DNA of 22,324 bases from DATJHM01 sp035493895 (GTDB lineage Bacteria > Chloroflexota > Ktedonobacteria > Ktedonobacterales > Ktedonobacteraceae), in NCBI GenBank assembly GCA_035493895.1, contig DATJHM010000109.1, positions 1-22,324 on the forward strand, read 5' to 3'. The notes beneath the pieces are model-generated. The model was not told the DNA's origin and made no database searches. It was given only the letters and a program-made list of their open reading frames with translations. A program made the position numbers and the translations under genes. Positions 7,090 through 14,070 of this stretch are shown piece by piece. Positions within the stretch are counted from its first letter, which is position 1, and each line of letters starts with the position of its first letter.

Positions 7090-7902
7090 CTAAAAAGGAA
7101 ATACCACCGCCTCTACCCGCGCTAACATATCGCGTATATCATCATAGTGCTCGTCGGTTACCGCGACGAAACGCTGAATCTTGCCTTTGCTTAATTCGCG
7201 AGCCGCGTGCGGGTCCGCGTGCATCGAGAGGAGAACCGTCTGAATCTCTCTCTTCAATGTGGCATCCAACCTTTTAGACACAACCAGCGGAGGAATGGAA
7301 GAGGGACCAAGTATATCAATAACTCGTAGCTTTGCCGCAAGCTCTGGCTGCTGAGCGCGCAAAACGTCGAGCACATGGGAATCGAGCGCCATCGCATCCG
7401 CCCTCCCATCCAAAACCATCTGAAGAGAGCGCAGATGCGCGCCACTGGCGATCATCTTGCGAAAGTAATTGGGCGTCTTGTCTCGTTCCAATAAACTATA
7501 ACAGACCAGATTGTAGCCAGAGTGAGATACTCGCTCATTGTAGGCCCATACACATCCCTCTAGATCATCGAAGGATGCGTATGGGCTGTCTTTACGCACA
7601 AGCACGTCGGAAAAATAGATCGGAGCATCCTGATAACGAGCCCCCTGCAACACAGGAGCCGCCAGCAATTCGAGCGGGCACGATGGCGCGCTCGTCGTGC
7701 GTACATAGAGCAAGCCGCACAGAAAGCTGATATCCACCTGATCCGCAACGATTTCCTGAAGCGAGCAGTCTGTACACAGCGTCGTAGCTATGCCCAGGCG
7801 TTCGCCCACGTACCTGACGATATAGTCATAGGTCTCGTAGAGCACAGGTGAAAGCAATGTTGCGAAACGAATGGTTGCGTCTGTCTGTGAGCGTTGCCGC
7901 AT
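7090..7902 (-). CDS. PhnD-like substrate-binding protein lacking a signal peptide
   Basis: 270 residues of the phosphate/phosphite/phosphonate periplasmic-binding family (type II binding fold). It reads IRFATLLSP near the start, a QEIVADQVDISFLCGLLYV segment, SDVLVRKDSPYASFDDLEG (about 98-116), then a second-lobe GRADAMALDSHVLDVL (about 168-183) and PPLVVSKRLD. These match the usual order of PhnD domains. Usual family members have a signal peptide or lipobox; none is present, and the start at 7902 is fixed by a strong GGAGGT Shine-Dalgarno (7913-7908) only 29 bp after the upstream gene. It should therefore stay in the cytoplasm unless exported otherwise. It is the last gene of the operon, and no permease or ATPase is nearby. 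It could be a ligand sensor or an orphan binding domain. Confidence 0.75.
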   Translation of the reverse strand: MRQRSQTDATIRFATLLSPVLYETYDYIVRYVGERLGIATTLCTDCSLQEIVADQVDISFLCGLLYVRTTSAPSCPLELLAAPVLQGARYQDAPIYFSDVLVRKDSPYASFDDLEGCVWAYNERVSHSGYNLVCYSLLERDKTPNYFRKMIASGAHLRSLQMVLDGRADAMALDSHVLDVLRAQQPELAAKLRVIDILGPSSIPPLVVSKRLDATLKREIQTVLLSMHADPHAARELSKGKIQRFVAVTDEHYDDIRDMLARVEAVVFPF

Positions 7903-7931
7903 CGATTACCTCCGATCGCGAAGATCTGATC

Positions 7932-8966
7932 TTAACTTTTCCAATCTGTGAGGAACACTTTGTCTTTCTCCTCTACCTGCACGCCGAGCATCGGATGCAG
8001 TTCCATGGCGGGAGAATATTTGCTCGCCGGGACACTCCTGCCGATCGCCTCAGCCATTGCGCGTACATAATGAGGTGCACCACCACAGCAGATGCCGATG
8101 TAGTTGACGCCGATGGCTTTTGCCTGTCGCGCAAAGTCGGCCATTTCAAAGCGATTGAGCAAAAATGGTTCGAGCGCGAGCGGAAAAGCTCTCTCTCCGT
8201 TGCTTAATGCCAGCGACTCAAATGTCAGTGCCTGCTGCGTGGTGCGGTAGGGGACCGGCTGAGCCGCGACGTAGCACGAGACGGTCGAACGAATCTTCTC
8301 GATGAGTGGCAGCATCGTCGCGGGTCCACGATCACAGTTTAAGCCCACAATGTCAGCTCCATGATCGGCCAGTATCTTGCAGGCCTCGACATAATCGTAG
8401 CCGTCCCGCGTCTTCTCCGCTTGCACAGAGGCCAGCGTCACCATCGCAGGGAGTCCCAGCTTTTTAATCACTTCCAGCGCAATCAACGACTCGCCCAGGT
8501 AGTCATTGGTTTCCGCGATCACAAAATCGATCCCTTCTTCTACCGCCCACGCCAGTTGTTCTTCATACATCGCGCGTACGATCTTGCCGGACTCCTGCGG
8601 ATTGTTGGGATCATATGCCCAGGTGTTGCAGATATTGCCTGCCACCAGCGCATCTCCCTCGCGCGCAACCTCGTTGGCGAGGCGTACCGCCTGACGGTTC
8701 ATCCGCTCCAGATCGTTTTCTCGACCCACATCTTTGAGCTTTTCGCGGTGCGCATAATACGTCAGGGCAACCATGACCTCGCATCCCGCGCGCAAGAATT
8801 CGCGGTGAAGTTCTTTGACGGCATCGGGAAAATCAAGCACGACCTCTGGCACATAAGGTCCCGCCTTAATGTATCCTCTGCGTTCAAGCTCAAATACGTA
8901 TCCTTCCGCGCCCAGCACGTTGCCGTTTTGCAAGCGTTCAAGGATGCCTCTCGTGGTATTGCTCAT
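7932..8966 (-). CDS. Betaine-homocysteine S-methyltransferase-like Zn methyltransferase
   Basis: 344 residues of the homocysteine S-methyltransferase (TIM barrel) family. It resembles animal BHMT along its length: GILERL, VFELERRGYIKAGPYVPE, LHREFLRAG, TYYAHREKL, GDALVAG, FVIAET. The Zn ligands are all visible: Cys211 (GLNCD) and Cys293-Cys294 (GICCGG). Tyr71 and Glu152 line up with betaine-cage residues of human BHMT, but the Trp of AGPW is Tyr38 here and the IGDGG loop reads LGAEG, so the methyl donor may differ from glycine betaine. The expected reaction is methyl transfer to homocysteine giving methionine. The start at 8966 has AGGAGAG 3 nt upstream. It lies between the sarcosine-oxidase-like gene and the PhnD-like gene, in an operon. 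Confidence 0.85.
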   Translation of the reverse strand: MSNTTRGILERLQNGNVLGAEGYVFELERRGYIKAGPYVPEVVLDFPDAVKELHREFLRAGCEVMVALTYYAHREKLKDVGRENDLERMNRQAVRLANEVAREGDALVAGNICNTWAYDPNNPQESGKIVRAMYEEQLAWAVEEGIDFVIAETNDYLGESLIALEVIKKLGLPAMVTLASVQAEKTRDGYDYVEACKILADHGADIVGLNCDRGPATMLPLIEKIRSTVSCYVAAQPVPYRTTQQALTFESLALSNGERAFPLALEPFLLNRFEMADFARQAKAIGVNYIGICCGGAPHYVRAMAEAIGRSVPASKYSPAMELHPMLGVQVEEKDKVFLTDWKS

Positions 8967-9045
8967 GTTCTCTCCTCATTTTACCGCATACTTTGATTAT
9001 CTGCGCTTTATCATTTCTATGCAATAGGCTGTACAGAAAGATTCG

Positions 9046-10197
9046 CTATCTGGCGAATCGTTCCGGGTTAAATTGGCTGATATCGTAAACTGTGCCTTGC
9101 TGCAAGGCGAGCTGCATCAGTACTCGCCCAACCCAGGGCGAGTACTTATACCCGGTCCCGCGCCAGCCTACGCCGACAGAGACATTCGCGTATCCCGGCA
9201 CATGGCCGAGGATGAAGTTGTCATCGCCTACAAGATCGTAAAAGCATTGGTCCACGTCTTGCACATCGACCGTTTCGGCATCCTGAAGCTCAGGCATGCA
9301 CTCCGCGACGAAACTATGCACGTCTTGAATGTTCGTGTTCAGCGTTTTGACATCGGGCGGGTTATAGTAACCGATCTTCACGCCGGGCGTTCTTCCTGGA
9401 TAAATGGGGTGGCCGTAGATGCCAACATCGAGATAGGCGAATACGGGAAGCGCATCCGCAGTGAACTGTGCCCATTTTTTTGCTGGCGGAATAAAATATT
9501 TGCACTGGCTTGGACGATCGGGTGTGATCGGAAAATGCGTCGTGTAGCCCGGTAAGAGGCGCAACACGTCATTTGTGCCATGCCCTGCCGTGACCACAAG
9601 CTGCCGGGTTGCATACACATCGTCGCCCGTGCGCATGACAAGGAGATCGCCTTCTGGCTCAATATGCGTAACAGTGGCGTTCTCCACGATACGGACCTGA
9701 CGCGCCTGTAGTGTGGAGAGCAGCGTCTGTGTCACGGCCGGAAGATAAAGAAAACCGGCCTCCACATCGAGCCGTGCAAGGTCCACTGCAAACTGAGGGA
9801 AGCGCTGTTGGAGCGTGTCCTGTGTGAACTCTTCAGACTTCAAGTGTAAATCTTGCAAAACGCGGTAGCTCTGCACGGCATACGTCTCAGTAAGATCTGG
9901 CGTGACGCTCTCTTTGGCGATATTCAAACAGCCGCAATCAATAAAGAGCGGTTCAGCGGCGTTCTGTTGCACCTCCAGCCATAATCTCTGCGCTTCATAG
10001 GCGAAGCGCGCGTAGAGAGGATCAAGATAATCGTTCCTGATGGAGCGCGTATAGCCAAAGGAAGCCGTCATTTTGTTCCCAATCGTCGACTTCTCCAGAA
10101 TAGTGATGTTCCTGGTAAAGGCGGAAGCATAGTACGCAGTGAATAGTCCCATCACGCCGCCACCGATGATTGTCAGATCCTGTATTTTTTCTCTCAC
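9046..10197 (-). CDS. FAD-dependent amine oxidase, monomeric sarcosine oxidase-like (DAO family)
   Basis: 383 residues from GTG. The N-terminus has the dinucleotide-binding motif LTIIGGGVMGLFTAYY (about residues 8-23) and ILEK as the acidic end of the second strand. In the C-terminal part Cys318 lies in QCFYDLVGDDNFILG, where monomeric sarcosine oxidase carries its covalent-FAD cysteine (CxYxxTPDxxFxxx). GVGWRGTGYKYSPWVG is the usual C-terminal FAD clamp. It should oxidise an N-methyl or secondary amine to imine with H2O2 release; the exact substrate is unknown. The open frame extends to ATG 10245, but that would overlap the upstream gene by 35 bp. GTG 10197 has AAGGAG 9 nt upstream, overlapping the upstream stop, and starts right at the Rossmann strand, so it is preferred. 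Confidence 0.85.
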   Translation of the reverse strand: MREKIQDLTIIGGGVMGLFTAYYASAFTRNITILEKSTIGNKMTASFGYTRSIRNDYLDPLYARFAYEAQRLWLEVQQNAAEPLFIDCGCLNIAKESVTPDLTETYAVQSYRVLQDLHLKSEEFTQDTLQQRFPQFAVDLARLDVEAGFLYLPAVTQTLLSTLQARQVRIVENATVTHIEPEGDLLVMRTGDDVYATRQLVVTAGHGTNDVLRLLPGYTTHFPITPDRPSQCKYFIPPAKKWAQFTADALPVFAYLDVGIYGHPIYPGRTPGVKIGYYNPPDVKTLNTNIQDVHSFVAECMPELQDAETVDVQDVDQCFYDLVGDDNFILGHVPGYANVSVGVGWRGTGYKYSPWVGRVLMQLALQQGTVYDISQFNPERFAR

Positions 10198-10210
10198 TCC
10201 ATAAATCTCC

Positions 10211-10870
10211 TTATCCTTCGGAATGATGTAGTTCCATCTTTTCATATATTACGTCGTGCATCGCTGGTAGTCGACCCATGCCCGGAAACGTGTAATACTT
10301 TGTCTTCTGAAGAAACATTTCACGGTTCACCAGACCTCCTGACAGGAGACCGTGGTGAAGACGTATCCAGGCATAGTAAGCAGGGGCCAGTTCGTACGCC
10401 GCATGTGTGTGCGTGACCTGCTTCTTCACATGGGCTTTCGCATCATGATCGTTGAAAAATATCAGGTTAAACCAGTTCCCGGAACGCAACTCCATCGAGG
10501 AATAGCTGATCAGGCCGGGTAGGTGTGCAATTTCGGCAAGCATCTTCTTGTCGGCTTGTGCAATGTCATCGATGACGTGCTGGGAGGCCGCTTTTTGCCT
10601 GCAACTGACAAAGCCCACAAAAAAAAGATCGTCCTTCGTCAATAACTCTTGCGGTTTGTAAATAACAATGCGATGCTGGCGTGCATGTCGCTCTTCAATG
10701 GAATAGAGCAATGGCGCAATACTATCGATCGGTTGTTCTAATGTACTGATGGTAAAATAGAGCTTTTGCGCCATATACTTCAGTACGACCAGATCTAATC
10801 TGGCTTTCTTGACCAGGGGTGCTATGGAGATAGCGGGTTGTTGCCTATCAAGCTGAAAGTCATTGCCCAT
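10211..10870 (-). CDS. Conserved hypothetical protein, first gene of the amine/methyl operon
   Basis: 219 residues, no signal peptide or membrane helix. I do not recognise a named family. A segment around DLFFVGFVSCRQ (82-93), then PGLISYSSMELRSGNWFNLIFF (118-139) and HTHAAYELAPAYYAWIRLHHG (153-173) resembles the strand-helix pattern of dimeric alpha-beta-barrel (antibiotic-biosynthesis-monooxygenase-like) proteins; this is a weak impression. The start at 10870 has GAGAGGGG about 8 nt upstream. The stop at 10211 is 13 bp from the GTG of the flavoenzyme, and the Shine-Dalgarno of that gene overlaps the stop, so the two are almost certainly cotranscribed and perhaps translationally coupled. Its job is therefore probably tied to the flavoenzyme substrate or product. 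Confidence 0.7.
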   Translation of the reverse strand: MGNDFQLDRQQPAISIAPLVKKARLDLVVLKYMAQKLYFTISTLEQPIDSIAPLLYSIEERHARQHRIVIYKPQELLTKDDLFFVGFVSCRQKAASQHVIDDIAQADKKMLAEIAHLPGLISYSSMELRSGNWFNLIFFNDHDAKAHVKKQVTHTHAAYELAPAYYAWIRLHHGLLSGGLVNREMFLQKTKYYTFPGMGRLPAMHDVIYEKMELHHSEG

Positions 10871-11563
10871 AATTGCGGCCCCTCTCTTGATAAGAGATAA
10901 AAATAAGTATGCTGCAATCGCATAGGCGACCTACCTGCGTAAAATCGCTATGAGATATACATGCGTATAGTAATATCTATGGATCTATAGTGCTCTGTTA
11001 AACATCATAGCGTCTCTTTGACCTCGCTCACCCCTGATCAGTAGGGGCGTGGTGCAGCGAGAGCGGAACTGCGCCCCCGTCCCCCACCGGCCATCTCCCC
11101 CTTCTAGGAGCTGCTCGAGTGCGTCTCCAGAAAAGACGCCATGAAGTTTGCCAGCGCAATAGGGACGTGTTTGTCGCTGGGATGCGCTGATCGCTACATC
11201 CGTGGAGTGGCTGAATGGTGATGATGGCAATGGCCTGGGGCGTGGGTGGAAGAGCAGAAGAGGGGACGAGTGCGCTGAGTGGCGAAAGAGAGAAGTGGTG
11301 TAGGCGTGCTTGCAGATCGCGCTAAAAAGATCGCGAGCATGGTGAATGGGATAATAATGAGCTTGTTCATCTGTACTTGCGCTCCCCATCTGAGATAAGA
11401 TTCGTGCATCCTTACATTGCGTCGTTGCCCTAGTAACAGATGTTACCCAAATTGTAAAGGAAAAGGCTGGGCTTTGTCAATGCCTGGAACGGCTATTCTC
11501 TTGTTTTTCCCGTCAATCCCTGTGTAGAACGCCTATGTTCCTTCGTAGAGGCGCGGCTTGCCT

Positions 11564-11597
11564 GCAATATCACGGAAATAAGGAAGATCTCCCATCA
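11564..11597. repeat. Solo 34-bp MITE terminus
   Basis: It begins GCAATATCACGG and ends CTCCCATCA, the same length and spacing as the terminal repeats of the 387-bp element. It is followed by GTAGAGTCGCCGCTTGTCTG, a combination seen again at 22240 onward. It could be one end of a second, related element. Confidence 0.6.
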
Positions 11598-11673
11598 ATC
11601 CCGTAGAGTCGCCGCTTGTCTGCAACTGGGTCGATGACGAGAATCTTCGATCGAAGAGCAACCCAGACAAGCA

Positions 11674-12059
11674 GCAATGTCACGGAAAGAAGACGAATCT
11701 CCCATCATTTCTGCCTTTCTCAGTAGGGACGCCATGGCGAATGGCATCCGCCCCCACCGGCCATCTCGCCCTCCTACGAGCTTCTCGAGCGCATTCTCAT
11801 GGTGGGAGAAAAGAGGTCATGAAGCTTATCAGACCAGTAGGACGCAATCAAACATCATGGCACACATTTCTGTGGCACGCGAACCCGTGGAAGGGCGGCA
11901 CGCCACGTCTGCGGAGCCTGCCGGATCGCGCGAGTTCCCGGACGCCATTGCGTGCCTCCATGGCGTCCCTACTGGCCTGGGGAGCGGTGCCAACGGGTGC
12001 GACGTTTGACCGGATGCGACGAAATTGATCGGAGATTCTCCTTCTTTCCGTGACATTGC
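11674..12059. mobile_element. MITE-like element copy 2 (386 bp, inverted relative to copy 1)
   Basis: The left TIR 11674-11707 and right TIR 12026-12059 are each 34 bp (GCAATGTCACGGAAAGAAG at each end, in inverted orientation). The interior is the reverse complement of 1009-1395 with high identity, including CAGTAGGGACGCCATGG and CTCCGCAGACGTGGCG. Outside the 34 bp, CAGACAAGC precedes the left end and GCTTGTCTG follows the right end, so the inverted repeat may be about 44 bp at this locus. Confidence 0.75.
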
Positions 12060-12073
12060 GGCTTGTCTGCAAT

Positions 12074-12237
12074 GAATACGCATCAACCTGAGAATGTATG
12101 AGCTATTCGAGGTGGCCGGGGGTACACGGGTGAGACAAGCCCGGCACCTCTCTGTGGTGTTGAGTGAAACCGGGTCGCTCCTGACAAGGGGGTACAAACA
12201 AAGGTCCCTCATCCTCGAAGAAAGGCAGAGGTAGGGA
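12074..12237. repeat. Dispersed repeat, about 164 bp, inverted copy at 21996-22158
   Basis: It runs from TACGCATCAACC through ATGAGCTATT, GACAAGCCCGGC and ACCGGGTC to CTCGAAGAAAGGCAGAGGTAG. The same blocks appear in reverse complement and in order at 21996-22158. The CATCAACC end also forms the outer arms of the inverted repeat at 2194-2517. Confidence 0.65.
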
Positions 12238-12280
12238 TCGCGCTTTATGCCGATCCGCGTCCCCCACCGGCCATCTCCAA

Positions 12281-12396
12281 TCGCGCATATTTTCTTCGGC
12301 TGATGTATATCGCGCATATTTTCTTCGGCTGATGCATATCGCGCATATTTTCTTCGGCTGATGCATATAGAGCATATTTTCTTCGGTTGATGCATA
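12281..12396 (+). repeat. Tandem array, four 29-bp units
   Basis: The core GCATATTTTCTTCGG starts at 12285, 12314, 12343 and 12372, a constant 29-bp period. The units read CGCGCATATTTTCTTCGG + CTGATGCATAT with one to three substitutions, the last unit being the most diverged (AGAGCA, GGTTGATG). There are no spacers, so it is not a CRISPR. Confidence 0.9.
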
Positions 12397-12426
12397 TTTG
12401 GTGCAAACAAGCCGCGCCTCTACGGC

Positions 12427-12457
12427 TGTATGGGTTACGAAGCAGGTAACCCATACA
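12427..12457. terminator. Strong hairpin downstream of the Zn-alcohol dehydrogenase
   Basis: TGTATGGGTTAC (12427-12438) pairs perfectly with GTAACCCATACA (12446-12457) around a 7-nt loop. On the - strand it starts 26 nt after the dehydrogenase stop. No U-run follows, so it could be a transcript-stabilising hairpin or a palindromic repeat as easily as a terminator. Confidence 0.45.
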
Positions 12458-12483
12458 CAGAAATTGCTGAATATGGAAGAACG

Positions 12484-13530
12484 TCAATCCCAGACAATGG
12501 CAACTTTGCCCGTCTTACCGCTATCGAAGAGCTCATAGGCTTCCCGGGCCTGATGCAGAGAGAAGCGGTGTGTGACCATGACTTCGGGATGCAGATTCCA
12601 GCGTACAAGATTCTCGACGAGATCTTCCATTTGTGGCACGCTACAAACCCACGAGCCATGCAAGGTCACCTGCTTATGGATCAATAATGGGCTGGGCTCA
12701 AAAGAGACGCTACCACCCTCGCCAACGTACACGATGCGTCCCCACTCGCGTATCAGCTCCAGGCACATATGGCGCGCACTCGCGTTCCCGGAGCAGTCGA
12801 TGGCAACCTCGAAGCCATGCCCGTTTGTTTTCGCACGCAATATCTCGCTGGCATCGTTTTCGCTCGGGCTCACCAGATCGGTAAAACCAAGCTTACGTGC
12901 GAGCTCAAGACGTTCCGGTATCGCCTCTACTCCGACGACGCGTGCGCCCATTTCTCTACATAAGAGCGCCGCTCCGATCCCAACGGGACCCAGGCCTGTG
13001 ATCAGCGCAACGTCCCGACCAGAGACATTCGCGCGTACACAGGCGGCATAGGCCGTCCCCATGCCACAGGCGGCCATCGCGCCATCCAGATACGTCAATT
13101 CATCGGGCAGCGCCACCAGCGTTCTCTCTTCTGCCAGCAAGAATTCGGCGTGCCCACCATTGCGTTGCCACCCATACGCCGCGCGGTTGGGACTGGTGCA
13201 GCCAATCATCCAGCCATTGCGACATTCATGGCACAAACCGCAGCCTGCGATATGATAAATAATGACCCGATCACCTTCTTGAAACTGCCGGACTCCCGGT
13301 CCAACGCGTTCAATAATGCCGCATGGCTCGTGCCCTGCAATGACCCCGCGATATGCCTCGGGACCTGTCCCCTGATCAACTGGCCGATAGATCGCGCGCA
13401 GATCGCTCCCGCAGAGCGACGATGCCTTCATGCGCACCAGAACCTGACTGTGGCCTGGTTCCGGCACCGCAAACTCCCGCGTTTCCAACTGTCGATTCCC
13501 GGGTAGCACCACACCCGTCATAGTTGCCAT
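12484..13530 (-). CDS. Zinc-dependent medium-chain alcohol dehydrogenase
   Basis: 348 residues, typical MDR length. The catalytic Zn ligands Cys40 (SSLCGSD), His67 and Glu68 (AGHEP) are present, and the structural Zn site is complete with Cys97, Cys100, Cys103 and Cys111. The coenzyme domain has GLGPVG (179-184), and Glu202 ends the second strand, favouring NAD over NADP. It oxidises a secondary alcohol or polyol (threonine/sorbitol/alcohol dehydrogenase-like); the substrate is not readable. The start at 13530 has GGAAGG 9 nt upstream. It is monocistronic, with a 16-bp duplicated segment 17 bp upstream of the start and a hairpin downstream of the stop. Confidence 0.9.
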   Translation of the reverse strand: MATMTGVVLPGNRQLETREFAVPEPGHSQVLVRMKASSLCGSDLRAIYRPVDQGTGPEAYRGVIAGHEPCGIIERVGPGVRQFQEGDRVIIYHIAGCGLCHECRNGWMIGCTSPNRAAYGWQRNGGHAEFLLAEERTLVALPDELTYLDGAMAACGMGTAYAACVRANVSGRDVALITGLGPVGIGAALLCREMGARVVGVEAIPERLELARKLGFTDLVSPSENDASEILRAKTNGHGFEVAIDCSGNASARHMCLELIREWGRIVYVGEGGSVSFEPSPLLIHKQVTLHGSWVCSVPQMEDLVENLVRWNLHPEVMVTHRFSLHQAREAYELFDSGKTGKVAIVWD

Positions 13531-13546
13531 AGATAAGTTCCTTCCT

Positions 13547-13578
13547 TATGAGCCCTCTATTTTATGAGCCCTCTATTT
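13547..13578. repeat. 16-bp tandem duplication upstream of the alcohol dehydrogenase
   Basis: TATGAGCCCTCTATTT occurs twice in a row (13547-13562, 13563-13578), beginning 17 bp upstream of the ADH start in its leader or promoter. It could be a replication slip or paired binding sites. Confidence 0.8.
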
Positions 13579-13715
13579 TCCGTTTTGCTTTTTGAGGACC
13601 TCTAGTATTATAGCCGCGCAATCGCCCTTCTGACCGCATTGAAGCGCAAGGTTGCTTGTCTCTTTTGGAGGCCGCACTCACTGGCTTCCATAGGCATTCC
13701 GTTCCACCACGTCGA

Positions 13716-13794
13716 CCCAGTAGTGGCACGGTGAAGTGATAACGGAACTGTGCCTGGGAACTCGCTCGACCCCTCTCGCCCTTGAGAGGAGAGG
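13716..13794. repeat. Dispersed repeat, single-arm copy
   Basis: CCCAGTAGTGGCACGGTGAA through GGAACTGTGCCTGGGAACTC matches the left arm of the 71-bp inverted repeat at 2243-2313. Its continuation CCCCTCTCGCCCTTGAGAGG matches, in reverse complement, the block preceding 19842. Confidence 0.75.
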
Positions 13795-13899
13795 CGGCTC
13801 ACTTCATGCCTATGGGCCGTTCCCTGCCTTTCCGATGTTCTAGCACCCTCCTGAGTAGTTACTAAACACTGTAGATCGATTGACGTTAGATATGAGCTA

Positions 13900-13929
13900 T
13901 TGCGTATAGCACGAAATATCATGTATAAT
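13900..13929 (+). promoter_or_regulatory. Candidate promoter for the 14071 gene
   Basis: TTGCGT (13900-13905), 18 bp, then a perfect TATAAT (13924-13929); TTGACG at 13880 is an alternative -35 for a start slightly upstream. The leader would be about 135 nt. Confidence 0.4.
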
Positions 13930-14070
13930 TTTATTGATCTTTAGTGCCTTAATTTTATGTAAACACGCGAAATTGAAGTTTTATGAGATTTGAAGCGGTT
14001 GGTGCTCTGGCATGGGGAAAAATTTACCATGCTTTAGTGGTTTCGTTTGAAATGGGAGGCATAAAAGCTC

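Larger units (their letters stand above)
10871..12483. other. 1.6-kb repeat island without convincing genes
   Basis: In order it holds: a diverged unit at about 10995-11100 related to 2088-2150 (TCTCTTTGACC, CCCCACCGGCCATCTC); a possible short frame at 11194-11370 (-) with a hydrophobic N-terminus (MNKLIIIPFTMLAIFLARS), too weak to call; a solo 34-bp terminus (11564-11597); a TCTTCGATCGAAGA palindrome (11644-11657); MITE copy 2 (11674-12059); a 164-bp dispersed repeat (12074-12237); four 29-bp tandem units (12281-12396); and a 12-bp-stem hairpin (12427-12457). Confidence 0.6.
13531..14070. other. Intergenic region, 540 bp
   Basis: Contains the 16-bp tandem duplication (13547-13578), one copy of the GGCACGGTGAAGTGATAACG repeat (13716-13794) and an AT-rich leader with a promoter candidate for the 14071 gene. 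No gene is seen. Confidence 0.55.

Noticed and set aside
10198..10245. N-terminal extension of the flavoenzyme from ATG 10245
   Set aside because: It would overlap the upstream gene, has no Shine-Dalgarno, and adds 16 residues before the Rossmann strand; GTG 10197 has AAGGAG at suitable spacing.
11194..11409. 71-codon - strand frame with a hydrophobic N-terminus as a small secreted protein
   Set aside because: The hydrophobic segment is followed by repeat-derived, low-complexity sequence, and the start lacks a well-placed Shine-Dalgarno; kept only as a note in the region entry.
12281..12396. Regular 29-bp repeats as a CRISPR array
   Set aside because: The repeats are directly contiguous without variable spacers, and there are no cas genes nearby.
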